Shown here: positions 44,463-55,961 of the stretch, one piece after another | Numbering within the stretch: position 1 is the stretch's first letter | Layout of the letters: every line of letters starts with the position of its first letter | NCBI GenBank assembly: GCA_029976065.1 | Contig: JARKNV010000002.1 | Location: forward strand, 62,001-126,000 | Length of the DNA: 64,000 nucleotides | Reading direction: 5' to 3' | Origin: Selenomonadales bacterium | GTDB lineage: Bacteria > Bacillota > Negativicutes > Sporomusales > UBA7701 | Position numbers and translations under genes: made by a program | Notes under the pieces: generated by a model | What the model saw: only the letters and a program-made list of their open reading frames with translations | Database searches by the model: none | Told to the model about the DNA's origin: nothing

Positions 44463-44963
44463 GTGAAAAACGTCATAACCGGCAAGTGTTTCGTATACGG
44501 GCCCAATATCGACACCGACCAGATTTATCCCGGCCGGTTCCTCGACCTCACCGACCCCGACAAGGTGGCGGAGCACGCCATGGAAGGGGCCGATCCCTCG
44601 TTCGTCAGGGAGGTCAAGCCGGGCGACATCATTGTCGCCGCCGCCAATTTCGGCTGCGGTTCGAGCCGCGAGCACGCCGCCGTGACCCTGAAAACCGTCG
44701 GGGTGGGAGCCATCCTGGCCGACTCCTTTGGGCGGATATTTTACCGCAACGCCATCAACCTCGGGGTTCCCCTGCTGGTCTGCCCCGGCATCGCCGGCCT
44801 GGTAAAACGGGGCGACACGGTAACCGTCGACCTTGCGACCGGCAAAGTGACCAGCGAGACTACCGGCGCGACCGCCCAGGCTCAGCCGCTGACGGGCTAT
44901 GTGATGGAGATATTGTCCAGCGGCGGGATAAAGCCGATGATTAAAGCGAAGTACGGGCAATAG
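44463..44963 (+). CDS. Aconitase-family hydro-lyase, small subunit (LeuD-like)
   Basis: 166-residue swivelling domain subunit pairing with the LeuC-like protein. Motifs: GPNIDTDQIYPGRFL, the substrate loop NFGCGSSREHAAVTLK and FGRIFYRNAINLGVPLL. The GTG start follows GGGGAGGGAGAGCA. The substrate-recognition segment between NFGCGSSREHA and the FYRNA motif would define specificity, but I cannot decide it by eye. It is the last gene of the sigma-54 operon; a terminator follows. Confidence 0.9.
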   Translation: MKNVITGKCFVYGPNIDTDQIYPGRFLDLTDPDKVAEHAMEGADPSFVREVKPGDIIVAAANFGCGSSREHAAVTLKTVGVGAILADSFGRIFYRNAINLGVPLLVCPGIAGLVKRGDTVTVDLATGKVTSETTGATAQAQPLTGYVMEILSSGGIKPMIKAKYGQ

Positions 44964-44971
44964 CACTTCAC

Positions 44972-45000
44972 GGCCGGCGCGGCAGCGCCGGCCGGCTGCT
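44972..45000 (+). terminator. Intrinsic terminator of the DASS-larA-leuCD-like operon
   Basis: Perfect nine-base stem GGCCGGCGC / GCGCCGGCC with loop GGCA, followed by GGCTGCTTTT. Eight bases after the operon's last stop. Confidence 0.7.
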
Positions 45001-45129
45001 TTTGGGGGTCGTCCGGCGCGGATATTGGCGGAAATTACCAGAAAGTGCGGTTGCAGATTGTGGTAGACATAAAAGGAAATTGACCGGGCAGGGCGAATGA
45101 TATATAATATTCGCAGCCTCATTTCCATT

Positions 45130-45196
45130 TTGCGGTGTTGGTGCCCCGCAAGCCGTGGCGTATACATAAATACGCCGGGCGGACAAGCCTTCCGCC
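45130..45196. other. Structured non-coding region, three consecutive hairpins
   Basis: TTGCGG / CCGCAA (45130-45151), GGCGTAT / ATACGCC (45157-45176) and GGCGGA / TCCGCC (45178-45196) are perfect short inverted repeats in a row. No gene is convincing between 44964 and 45422. The region lies upstream of the wecA promoter, so it is not the leader of that transcript; it may be a dispersed repeat or an independent RNA. It does not fit a riboswitch class I can name. Confidence 0.4.
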
Positions 45197-45323
45197 GTGC
45201 TTCGCCGCAAGAGATAAAGCTCCTGAGCCTCCGAACGAGCTTGACATATTGTTGTAATCCATGCATATCCTGTGTGATGTGGAAAATACTAAAGATACCT
45301 CTGGTTTTGGCTGTTTATCACAT

Positions 45324-45352
45324 TTGACAAGTTTTGTCTGCTGAGATAAAAT
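45324..45352 (+). promoter_or_regulatory. Sigma-A promoter of wecA-wecB
   Basis: TTGACA, exactly 17 bases, TAAAAT: perfect -35 and five of six in the -10, the strongest housekeeping-type promoter seen here. The leader to the wecA start is about 63 bases. Confidence 0.75.
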
Positions 45353-45422
45353 AGCTAGTGATGTTTGCGTACAAGTATTGTTTAATAAAACGTCTCCGCT
45401 TGGAAATGAGGTGATCGCAGTC

Positions 45423-46451
45423 ATGCAAGTATATGTTTTCGCTTTTACCGTAGCTTTGATCGTGGCTTATTTCCTTACGCCTCATGTCAAGGATTTCGCT
45501 ATAAAGGCGGGGGCGCTCGACGCGCCCGACGCCCGCAAGGTCCATACCAGACCTATCCCCAGGATGGGCGGTCTGGCAATTTATTTCGGGTTCGTCCTGG
45601 CGGTCCTGGCCAGCCTCCATGTCAATCACGAAATCGCCGGCTTGCTTGTCGGCGGCACCGTTATCCTTATCCTCGGCATCATCGACGACCTCAAGCACCT
45701 GTCGGCCAAAACCAAGCTGCTCGGCCAAATCGCCGCGGCGCTTGTCCTGGTGCTGTTCAACGTCCGCATCGAATGGCTTACGAACCCGTTCGGGGAAATG
45801 ATCTATCTCAACTACTTATCCATCCCCCTCACCGTGCTGTGGGTCGTCAGCCTCACCAATACCGTCAACCTCATCGACGGTCTCGACGGCCTTGCCGCAG
45901 GGGTTTCCACCATCGCCTCCATCACCATTCTGCTCGTGGCTCTCCAGCAGAATTTCTGGACGGTGGCCATCCTGACGGCGGCCCTGGCCGGCAGCGCGCT
46001 GGGCTTCCTGCAGCATAACTTCAATCCGGCGAAAATCTTCATGGGCGATACAGGCAGCATGTTCCTCGGCTACATGCTCGCGGCCGTGTCCATCCTCGGC
46101 ACGGTCAAGAGCGCGGCGACCATCGCCCTGGTGGTGCCGATAGTGGCCCTGGGGCTGCCGATCATGGATACCGCCTTCGCGATCATCCGGCGCTATACGA
46201 ACGGCCGGCCGATCTTCAAGCCCGACAAGGGGCACCTCCATCACCGGTTGCTGGAGATGGGCCTCACCCAGAAACAGGCGGTGTTGCTGATGTACGTGAT
46301 AAGCGGCTGCCTGGGCGTGAGCGCCATCGCCCTAACGGAAGTGAATAAAGGCTATGGGGCGCTGATAATCTTGCTGCTGCTTGGCCTTGCTTTCTTCGGG
46401 GCCAGGAAGGTCGGCGTCCTCAAGGACACCGGTTCGGTGGAAAGCAACTAA
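45423..46451 (+). CDS. wecA: Undecaprenyl-phosphate N-acetylglucosaminyl-1-phosphate transferase (WecA/TagO-like)
   Basis: Integral membrane enzyme of the MraY/WecA family, 342 residues with about ten helices. It attaches a sugar-1-phosphate (probably GlcNAc) to undecaprenyl phosphate to start an envelope glycan. Motifs: DDLKHLSAKTKLLGQ, NLIDGLDGLAAG (aspartate motif), KIFMGDTGSMFLGY and the cytoplasmic HLHHRLLEMG box. The ATG after GAGGTGAT was chosen. wecB follows, so the pair supplies a GlcNAc/ManNAc-containing polymer such as a capsule, teichoic-acid-like polymer or LPS O-antigen. Confidence 0.93.
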   Translation: MQVYVFAFTVALIVAYFLTPHVKDFAIKAGALDAPDARKVHTRPIPRMGGLAIYFGFVLAVLASLHVNHEIAGLLVGGTVILILGIIDDLKHLSAKTKLLGQIAAALVLVLFNVRIEWLTNPFGEMIYLNYLSIPLTVLWVVSLTNTVNLIDGLDGLAAGVSTIASITILLVALQQNFWTVAILTAALAGSALGFLQHNFNPAKIFMGDTGSMFLGYMLAAVSILGTVKSAATIALVVPIVALGLPIMDTAFAIIRRYTNGRPIFKPDKGHLHHRLLEMGLTQKQAVLLMYVISGCLGVSAIALTEVNKGYGALIILLLLGLAFFGARKVGVLKDTGSVESN

Positions 46452-46461
46452 AAAGGAAATG

Positions 46462-46485
46462 GGCAGGCCGGAGGGCCTGCCTTCT
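46462..46485 (+). terminator. Weak hairpin between wecA and wecB
   Basis: GGCAGGCC / GGCCTGCC (eight perfect pairs) with loop GGAG, followed by TTCTGATT. The poor T-tail suggests partial read-through into wecB. Confidence 0.5.
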
Positions 46486-46540
46486 GATTATCAACGGTCG
46501 GGTTAAATGTCCGGTTCTATTAATTGTCTGGAGGGCATAT

Positions 46541-47695
46541 ATGGTTCCCATAAAGGTCATGACCGTTTTCGGCACGCGGCCCGAAGCCATCAAGATGGCG
46601 CCGGTGGTCTTGGAACTGGCAAAGTATCCGCAGGAAATCACCCCGGTGGTTGCCGTCACCGCCCAGCACCGCGAGATGCTCGACCAGGTGCTGCAGCTTT
46701 TTCGCATCGAGCCCGACCATGACCTTGACATCATGTCGGCGGGGCAGACGCTGTTCGACATCACCTGCCGTTCGCTTCAGGGCCTGAACGACGTGCTGAC
46801 CAGGGAGCGTCCCGACATCGTCCTTGTGCACGGCGACACGACGACGACTTTTGCCGGCTCGCTGGCCGCCTTCTATCACCAGATCGCCGTAGGCCACGTC
46901 GAAGCCGGCCTGCGGACGAGGAACAAATTCTCCCCCTTCCCGGAGGAGATGAACCGCAAACTTACCGGCGCGCTGACCGACCTGCATTTCGCGCCCACCG
47001 CCACCGCCCGCGACAACCTTGTCGCCGAGGCGGTCGACCCCGCGGCCGTGTTTGTGACCGGCAACACTGTCATCGACGCTTTGCTCGCCACCGTCGATGA
47101 CGGGTACCGTTTTGCCGAGCCGCTGCTTTCCGGCATCGACTACCGTTCCCGGCGGGTCATCCTGGTGACCACTCACCGCCGCGAGAACCTGGGTGAGCCG
47201 CTTCGCCACGTCTATCAGGCGCTGCGCGCCATCGTCGGCGAATTTCCCGACGTGGAGATTGTCTTCCCGGTACATATGAATCCGCGCGTACGCGAGGTCG
47301 TTCAGGCGGAGCTTGGGGGGCTCCCCAGGGTTCACCTCATCGACCCGCTCGACTACCAGCCGTTCGCTAATCTCATCGCCCGCTCCTATATGGTGCTGAC
47401 CGACTCCGGCGGCATCCAGGAGGAGGCTCCGTCGCTGGGCAAACCGGTGCTCGTTCTGCGGGACACGACCGAACGCCCGGAGGCGATCGGCGCCGGGACG
47501 GTCAAGCTTATCGGCACCGACCGGGAGCGGGTTTACGCCGAAACCCGCCGGCTGCTCACCGACCAGGACGAATACCGGCGGATGGCCACGGCCGTCAACC
47601 CTTACGGCGACGGCCAGGCCGCCCGCCGCATCGTAGCCTTCATCCTCTGGAAGCACGGTCTGGCCGACAGGCCGGAGCCTTACCCCGGCCGCTGA
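46541..47695 (+). CDS. wecB: UDP-N-acetylglucosamine 2-epimerase, non-hydrolysing
   Basis: 384-residue WecB/MnaA interconverting UDP-GlcNAc and UDP-ManNAc. N-terminus VMTVFGTRPEAIKMAPVV, then VTAQHREMLDQVL, HGDTTTTFAGSLAAF, VEAGLRT, and TDSGGIQEEAPSLGKPVLVLRDTTERPEA, all typical. Cytoplasmic. In Bacillus mnaA also lies between upp and the atp operon. It uses the UDP-GlcNAc made by GlmU and probably serves the same polymer as WecA. Confidence 0.96.
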   Translation: MVPIKVMTVFGTRPEAIKMAPVVLELAKYPQEITPVVAVTAQHREMLDQVLQLFRIEPDHDLDIMSAGQTLFDITCRSLQGLNDVLTRERPDIVLVHGDTTTTFAGSLAAFYHQIAVGHVEAGLRTRNKFSPFPEEMNRKLTGALTDLHFAPTATARDNLVAEAVDPAAVFVTGNTVIDALLATVDDGYRFAEPLLSGIDYRSRRVILVTTHRRENLGEPLRHVYQALRAIVGEFPDVEIVFPVHMNPRVREVVQAELGGLPRVHLIDPLDYQPFANLIARSYMVLTDSGGIQEEAPSLGKPVLVLRDTTERPEAIGAGTVKLIGTDRERVYAETRRLLTDQDEYRRMATAVNPYGDGQAARRIVAFILWKHGLADRPEPYPGR

Positions 47696-48061
47696 GCTAT
47701 CGGGAAATGCGACAGTGTTTTACGCGGCTGTCCCGATTTCTAGACGACGAGGGACTGGAGGGGCGCCCGCAAGCCCGCTGAATTCGCGGAGCATCAGTTG
47801 GCATAGTTTGTGCATTATAACAATTAGAACCCGTTAGCAGACGTTTCCCGGGGAAAACAAAAGAATAATAAAGAAAATTACGAAAATTAGCGCCTTTTTG
47901 CACGAATTTCAAATTTCTCTCTAATATTCCCTGTTGCAGCAGGAATTTCCCGGACGTTTGCTGAAAAGACATAATTGTTGCTTATGGCGTTCCTATCGTT
48001 TGCTCGCATCTGGCGCGGTTCAGCCGGGGATAATATCTGCGTAGGAAGCGGGGGTCGGCTG
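47696..48061 (+). other. Intergenic region before the ATP synthase operon
   Basis: 366 bases without a credible gene. It begins with an imperfect hairpin (ATCGGGA at 47699-47705 with TCCCGAT at 47731-47737) that may terminate wecB. The middle is AT-rich (about 47800-47990) and is the likely place of the atp promoter, but no -35/-10 pair with good spacing stood out. Short AT-rich frames here are not gene-like. Confidence 0.4.
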
Positions 48062-48277
48062 GTGAAGAAGGACGATAAGCGCCAGCTTATGGCTGCTCTC
48101 GGCCTGGTGGGCAACGTTGGTGTCGGCATGGTCGTGGCGGCTGCCGTGGGGTTGTTCGGCGGCCGGTACATCGACGAGTGGCTCGGCTCCAGCCCCTGGG
48201 CGACAATTATCGGTACGCTGCTCGGGCTGATCTCCGGGCTATGGTCCGCGTATAAGCGGGTTTCCCGTGATGAATAA
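48062..48277 (+). CDS. atpZ: AtpZ/AtpI family protein
   Basis: 71-residue membrane protein with two helices (about residues 9-30 and 40-60), matching the AtpZ type that precedes atpI in many atp operons. MVVAAAVGLFGGRYIDEWLG and PWATIIGTLLGLISGLWSAYK are typical. Suggested roles are magnesium/calcium handling or c-ring assembly help; none is proven here. The GTG start follows GCGGGGG; an in-frame upstream ATG would add 29 poorly conserved residues. It overlaps atpI by eight bases. Confidence 0.85.
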   Translation: MKKDDKRQLMAALGLVGNVGVGMVVAAAVGLFGGRYIDEWLGSSPWATIIGTLLGLISGLWSAYKRVSRDE

Positions 48278-48662
48278 CAACCGGCAGGAGCTGGCCAGCA
48301 TGGCGAGGCGCCTGCTGCTGCAGTTAGTGGCCTGGACGGCGCTGGTTGTAGCGACGCTCTATTTTACCGGCCACGACGATAAAATTTCCGGTTTCCTCGC
48401 GGGGACAGCCATTAGCATCCTTTACGGCCTGCTCGTCTGCTACCGGGTGTGGCGAAGCGTCTTGCTGCCGACGAACAAGGCGGTAGCCTATATGCGGACA
48501 GGCTGGCTTGTCCGCCTCGCCTTCGTCGTTCTGGCGCTCGCCTGGTCGCTGAAGGTGCCATCGCTCCGCTTCGGCGCCGTGGTGGCAGGGCTGCTGTCCT
48601 TGCAGCTAATGCTTTTCATCAATGGTTTTTATCTTGTGATCAGGCATTTCGTGACCAAGTAA
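48270..48662 (+). CDS. atpI: ATP synthase subunit I
   Basis: About 130 residues, four hydrophobic segments, matching AtpI (ATP synthase I), which helps assemble the c-ring and lies at the head of bacterial atp operons. Conserved features are few: ISGFLAGTAISILYGLL and the C-terminal LFINGFYLVIRHF. The ATG was chosen; a GTG directly before it is in frame. It overlaps atpZ and lies 28 bases before atpB. Confidence 0.88.
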   Translation: MNNNRQELASMARRLLLQLVAWTALVVATLYFTGHDDKISGFLAGTAISILYGLLVCYRVWRSVLLPTNKAVAYMRTGWLVRLAFVVLALAWSLKVPSLRFGAVVAGLLSLQLMLFINGFYLVIRHFVTK

Positions 48663-48690
48663 ATTTACGAAGAAAGGGGTGAGGAGATAT

Positions 48691-49377
48691 ATGGGACATG
48701 GGGGGCATGAAATAGGCTCACACAAAATCGCCCATTTCTTCGGCTATGCCTTCAATATGGACACGCTGTACATGACCTGGCTGGTCATGGCCATCATTAT
48801 CGTCCTGTCGATGCTGGCGGTGCGCCGCCTGGAAACTGTGCCCCGCGGCGTGCAGAATATTTTCGAAATGGCGGTCGAGGCGATCGGCAGCCAGGTGGAC
48901 GCGACCATCGGGCCAAACAGCAAAAAGGTCGCACCCCTGCTGATCACGCTGTTTATTTTTCTGCTTGTTTCCAACTGGCTCGGACTGGTACCGGGATTCA
49001 CGTCGCCGACCAATGACCTAAACACGACTCTGGGCCTGGCGCTGATGATCATCGGTTTCGTCCACGTGCTGGGGGTCGGCCATCAAGGGTTGAGCCATTT
49101 CAAACATTTTATCCAGCCGCATCCCCTGTTTTTGCCGATTAACCTCATCGAGGAAATCGCCCGGCCGATTACGCTGTCCTTCCGTTTATTCGGCAACATT
49201 ATGGCCGGCGAGATTTTAATTATCCTTATTGCAGCGTTGCCCCTTTACTATCTTGAGCCGGTCTGGGGAACAATCTGGCTCGTTTTCAGCATGGTTGTCG
49301 GCATCATTCAAGCCTTCATCTTCACCATGCTGTCGACATCCTACCTAAGCAATTCGCTTAAAGACGACCACCATTGA
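48691..49377 (+). CDS. atpB: ATP synthase F0 subunit a
   Basis: 228-residue membrane stator subunit forming the ion half-channels against the c-ring. The essential arginine is in ITLSFRLFGNIMAGE (about residue 173), within the conserved LIEEIARPITLSFRLFGN block. About five helices. The histidine-rich N-terminus (GHGGHEIGSHKIAHF) is noteworthy. GGTGAGGAGATAT precedes the ATG; a GTG four codons earlier overlaps that site. Ion specificity is better judged from subunit c. Confidence 0.96.
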   Translation: MGHGGHEIGSHKIAHFFGYAFNMDTLYMTWLVMAIIIVLSMLAVRRLETVPRGVQNIFEMAVEAIGSQVDATIGPNSKKVAPLLITLFIFLLVSNWLGLVPGFTSPTNDLNTTLGLALMIIGFVHVLGVGHQGLSHFKHFIQPHPLFLPINLIEEIARPITLSFRLFGNIMAGEILIILIAALPLYYLEPVWGTIWLVFSMVVGIIQAFIFTMLSTSYLSNSLKDDHH

Positions 49378-49419
49378 CAGAAAACCCCAAAATTAGCCTA
49401 AATATAAGGAGGAAACACT

Positions 49420-49671
49420 GTGGAACATGCAATCATCGTAGCCGCATCGGTAATCGCCGCTGCGCTGGCAATCGGACTGGCCGCTTTCGGCGCCGCCATG
49501 GGCGACGGACAGGTGACCGCCAAGGCTGTTGAAGGGATGGCCAGGCAGCCGGAAGCCAAGGGTACTATCCTTGTCAACATGTTCATCTCCGTCGGCCTGA
49601 TCGAGTCCATCCCCATTATCGCGGCGGTTATCGCCCTCGTGCTGGTATTCGCCAATCCGTTCATCAAGTAA
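49420..49671 (+). CDS. atpE: ATP synthase F0 subunit c
   Basis: 83-residue hairpin of two helices. The ion-binding carboxylate is E62 in GLIESIPII, followed by S63; the loop is ARQPEAKG. Helix 1 has GDGQ (D29, Q31). By alignment on ARQPE, D29 sits where sodium-type c-subunits have their key glutamine (Q32 in Ilyobacter). Glu-Ser is shared with sodium-binding types, but the glutamine is not at the right place, so H+ or Na+ coupling remains open. GTG start after AAGGAGGAAACACT, a strong site suited to the high copy number of c. Confidence 0.96.
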   Translation: MEHAIIVAASVIAAALAIGLAAFGAAMGDGQVTAKAVEGMARQPEAKGTILVNMFISVGLIESIPIIAAVIALVLVFANPFIK

Positions 49672-49683
49672 TTGATTTTGCCG

Positions 49684-49707
49684 GGCGACGGGAATTTTCC
49701 CGTCGCC
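49684..49707 (+). other. Stem-loop between atpE and atpF
   Basis: Perfect ten-base stem GGCGACGGGA / TCCCGTCGCC with loop ATTT and no T-run. Likely protects the 3' end of atpE mRNA or slows passage into atpF, helping the c-subunit excess. Role inferred from position. Confidence 0.6.
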
Positions 49708-49739
49708 TCCCTTAAGCCTTGCAGAGGAGGGGCAACGAT

Positions 49740-50236
49740 TTGGTTGAGTTGAATGCTACGCTGATAGCGCAAATCATAAATTTTCTGCTCTTGGCCTATA
49801 TCCTGAAAAAATTCGTTTTCGGTAAGGTGCTCCAGGCGATGGGCGACCGTCAGGCGCGCATCGTCAACAGCCTTGAGACGGCCGACCGCGAACGGACGGC
49901 GGCCGAGGAACTGAAGCGCGAATACCAGGAGCAGCTGGCCCAGGCCCGTACCCAGGCCCAGGCGATTGTCGAGAAGGCCACCAAGCTGGCCGAGCAGGCC
50001 AAGGACGACATTCTCAAGGAAGCCCGCGCCGAACATGCCCGCCTGATGAAGGAAGCTCAGGAGGAGATCGTCCGCGAGCGTGAACGGGCCGTGGCCGAAA
50101 TCCGCAACGAGGTTGTCGCTCTGTCCATTGCCGCCGCCGGCAAAGTGATCGGCCAGAACCTGGACGCCAACGCCAACGCCAAACTGGTCAGCGACTTCAT
50201 CAATAAACTCGACGGACAGAAAATAGGTGGTGTCCA

Positions 50237-50240
<4 letters not shown>
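49740..50240 (+). CDS. atpF: ATP synthase F0 subunit b
   Basis: 166-residue stator stalk: one N-terminal membrane helix (LNATLIAQIINFLLLAYILKK) and a long charged coiled coil (about 45-140) with a C-terminal delta-binding end. Single b gene, as in heterotrophic Firmicutes. The start is a TTG eight bases after GAGGAGGG; another TTG three codons later is possible. Its stop overlaps the atpH start (ATGA). Confidence 0.95.
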
Positions 50241-52341
<2,101 letters not shown>

Positions 52342-52347
52342 TGACCG

Positions 52348-53199
52348 ATGCCCAGTACCCGGGATATACGGCGCCGCATTAAAAGCGTCAAAAATATCCA
52401 GCAGATAACCAAGGCTATGAAGATGGTGGCCGCGGCCAGACTGCGCCGCGCCCAGGAGCGGGCCAACGCCAGCCGCCCCTACACTGACAAGATCCGCGAG
52501 ATTCTCGCGGGCGTGGCGGCCGGGGCCAAGGAATCCGGGCATCCGCTGCTGGCGGTGCGGGAGGTGGAGCGCACCGCCTACCTCATCCTCGGTGCCGACA
52601 AAGGCCTGGCGGGGGCATACACCTCCAACGTCCTGCGCGAGGTTCTGCCCCAGGTGAGCGGCAAGGATAACGTCCACCTGCTCACCGTCGGCCGCAAGGT
52701 CAGGGATTACTTCAAGCGGCGGGGCTACACCGTCGACCAGCAGTACACCGGTTTTTCCGAAAGGCCGTCGTACGAAAAGGCCGTCAAGATGGCCCGCGAC
52801 GTCGCCTCGGCTTACGCCAGCGGCGAGTACGACGAGGTCTATCTGGTTTATACCCGCTTCTTTTCGCCCGTCAATCACAAACCAACCACCGTCAAGCTGC
52901 TGCCGGTCGACACCGCGGCGGCCCACGGCGACGACCAGCCGCGCGAATACATTTTCGAGCCGTCGGCCGAGGAAGTGCTCGGCCTGCTGCTGCCGAAGTA
53001 CCTGGAAACGGTCGTTTACGGCGCCCTCCTCCAGTCGGCGGCCAGCGAGCTCGGCGCCAGGATGACGGCCATGGGCTCGGCCACCGACAACGCCGAGGAG
53101 CTTATCTCCAAACTGGTTCTCAACTACAATAAGATTCGCCAGGCGAACATCACCCGCGAGATTTCCGAGATCGTGGGCGGCGCCGAGGCCCTCAAATAG
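52348..53199 (+). CDS. atpG: ATP synthase F1 subunit gamma
   Basis: 283-residue rotor shaft. Typical ends: N-terminal TRDIRRRIKSVKNIQQITKAMKMVAAARLRRAQ and C-terminal MGSATDNAEELISKLVLNYNKIRQANITREISEIVGGAEAL. The middle has LGADKGLAGAYTSNVL. Seven bases after atpA. Confidence 0.97.
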   Translation: MPSTRDIRRRIKSVKNIQQITKAMKMVAAARLRRAQERANASRPYTDKIREILAGVAAGAKESGHPLLAVREVERTAYLILGADKGLAGAYTSNVLREVLPQVSGKDNVHLLTVGRKVRDYFKRRGYTVDQQYTGFSERPSYEKAVKMARDVASAYASGEYDEVYLVYTRFFSPVNHKPTTVKLLPVDTAAAHGDDQPREYIFEPSAEEVLGLLLPKYLETVVYGALLQSAASELGARMTAMGSATDNAEELISKLVLNYNKIRQANITREISEIVGGAEALK

Positions 53200-53202
53200 T
53201 GA

Positions 53203-54624
<1,422 letters not shown>

Positions 54625-54627
54625 GCT

Positions 54628-55047
54628 GTGGCCAACAAGATCCGGCTTGATATCGTCACCCCTGAGCGGATCGTTTTTTCCGAAGACGTGAACATGGTAA
54701 TAGCGCGGGCAACCGATGGCGACATCGGCATTCTGCCCGGCCATGCCCCGCTGGTGGCCGGCATGGCCGTGTGGCCGCTCAGGGTGCTGCAGGACGAGGG
54801 AGAACGCCAGATTTCCGTATGCGGCGGCTTCATCGAAGTGCGGCCCGACAAGGTCACCATCCTGGCCTCGTGCGCCGAACTGCCCGAGGAGATCGACGTC
54901 AAGCGGGCCGAAGCGGCGCGCACCAGAGCCGAAAACCGCCTCAGGGACATCAGCCCCGATATCGACATGGCCCGGGCCGAAGCTGCGCTGCAGCGGGCGA
55001 TCATTCGCCTCCGGGTGGCCGAAACCACGAAAATTAGGGATATCTGA
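54628..55047 (+). CDS. atpC: ATP synthase F1 subunit epsilon
   Basis: 139 residues: N-terminal beta-sandwich (IRLDIVTPERIVFSEDVNMVIARATDGDIGILPGHAPLVAGM) and C-terminal helical hairpin (about 90-135), which in relatives inhibits ATP hydrolysis. The GTG start follows AAGGGGGAATAAGCT. Last gene of the operon; a strong terminator follows. Confidence 0.96.
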   Translation: MANKIRLDIVTPERIVFSEDVNMVIARATDGDIGILPGHAPLVAGMAVWPLRVLQDEGERQISVCGGFIEVRPDKVTILASCAELPEEIDVKRAEAARTRAENRLRDISPDIDMARAEAALQRAIIRLRVAETTKIRDI

Positions 55048-55056
55048 TGCATTGGC

Positions 55057-55083
55057 AAGGCCGGGGGGTACCCCGGCCTTTTT
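55057..55083 (+). terminator. Intrinsic terminator of the atp operon
   Basis: Perfect ten-base stem AAGGCCGGGG / CCCCGGCCTT with loop GGTA and a T-tail, ten bases after the atpC stop. Confidence 0.85.
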
Positions 55084-55175
55084 CTGCGCAAAGCCCGTCC
55101 CGCCGGGCAAAAATTGTCGTGTATAGCTCCCCTAAAAACTGGCAAGAATAAGCTTAGTGAAGGATGGGGAGTAGT

Positions 55176-55937
55176 ATGCGCAGAAGTTTTTGCTATGCGT
55201 TGATGGCCGGCCTCCTTTTTTTGTCGCCGTTCCTCTGGGGACTGGCCAACGACGGTGCCCGGGCGGCGCGGGTCGAGCTTTTGCAGGCGGCCATGGACGC
55301 CACCGGGGCGGTAACCGAAACCGTCGTCTTCAACGCCTGGGCGAAGCTGCCTGATGCCGATCTGAACGACGAGGAGCTAAAACGTCTCACAACAGCGGCG
55401 ATGGCAAAGCTCGGCTACCGGGAGGGCGAATACGACCTCACGCTTACCCGCAGCGAACACCACCGGCTCGTCAGGGCCGAATTGGCCGCCGCCGGTCGCC
55501 ATGCCGTCGCCATGGTTCAGGTGGTGTATCCGGTCTGGGACAGAAAAAGCGCCGAAGCATATTTGGTAATAAATACCGAGACCCGGGCGGGGGCGGACGA
55601 CATTGCTCCGCTGCGCCGCCTGGCGGCCGAGGCCGCGGCCTGCGGGGGCGGCCGGCCGCGGATAACCACTTGCCTGTTGGGCCGGCTTGATGGTAAACTA
55701 GATAAAGAAAAGTGGCCAGAAACGCTACATAAGGCAGGACAAGCCCTCGGCGCCACTGACGCCGAACTGACCGTCCAGCAGGGTTACGCCGGCATGGCGG
55801 GATTTTCCCCCGAATTGCCGGAAGGCATCGTCGTGGGAGACAGGCGGATCAACGTCAACATGGCCGTCCGCTACAACCCCTACGACAACCGCACCTATGT
55901 AGTTATAGCCTCGCCGGTTATCACCGGCGAATATTAG
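55176..55937 (+). CDS. ywmB: YwmB family secreted protein
   Basis: 253 residues with an N-terminal signal sequence (RRSFCYALMAGLLFLSPFLWGLAN). The rest fits the YwmB family (named TATA-box-binding-like for its fold): GAVTETVVFNAWAKLP, later INVNMAVRYNPYDNRTYVVIASPVITGEY at the end. Function unknown. It sits between atpC and murA exactly as in Bacillus, where it belongs to the murAA-spoIID region. The ATG after GGGGAGTAGT was chosen; one four codons earlier is possible. Confidence 0.88.
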   Translation: MRRSFCYALMAGLLFLSPFLWGLANDGARAARVELLQAAMDATGAVTETVVFNAWAKLPDADLNDEELKRLTTAAMAKLGYREGEYDLTLTRSEHHRLVRAELAAAGRHAVAMVQVVYPVWDRKSAEAYLVINTETRAGADDIAPLRRLAAEAAACGGGRPRITTCLLGRLDGKLDKEKWPETLHKAGQALGATDAELTVQQGYAGMAGFSPELPEGIVVGDRRINVNMAVRYNPYDNRTYVVIASPVITGEY

Positions 55938-55961
55938 CAGCAAGCGGTGGGAGGAAAGTAA

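Noticed and set aside
45140-45200. Possible cyclic-di-GMP-I (GEMM) riboswitch before wecA
   Set aside because: A GCAAGCC stretch and a stem are suggestive, but the GNRA-type loop and the conserved GACGCAAAGCC core are missing, and the region is upstream of the wecA promoter.
47697-48000. Short AT-rich frames in the gap before the atp operon
   Set aside because: Neither composition nor start sites resemble the surrounding genes, and no family was recognised.
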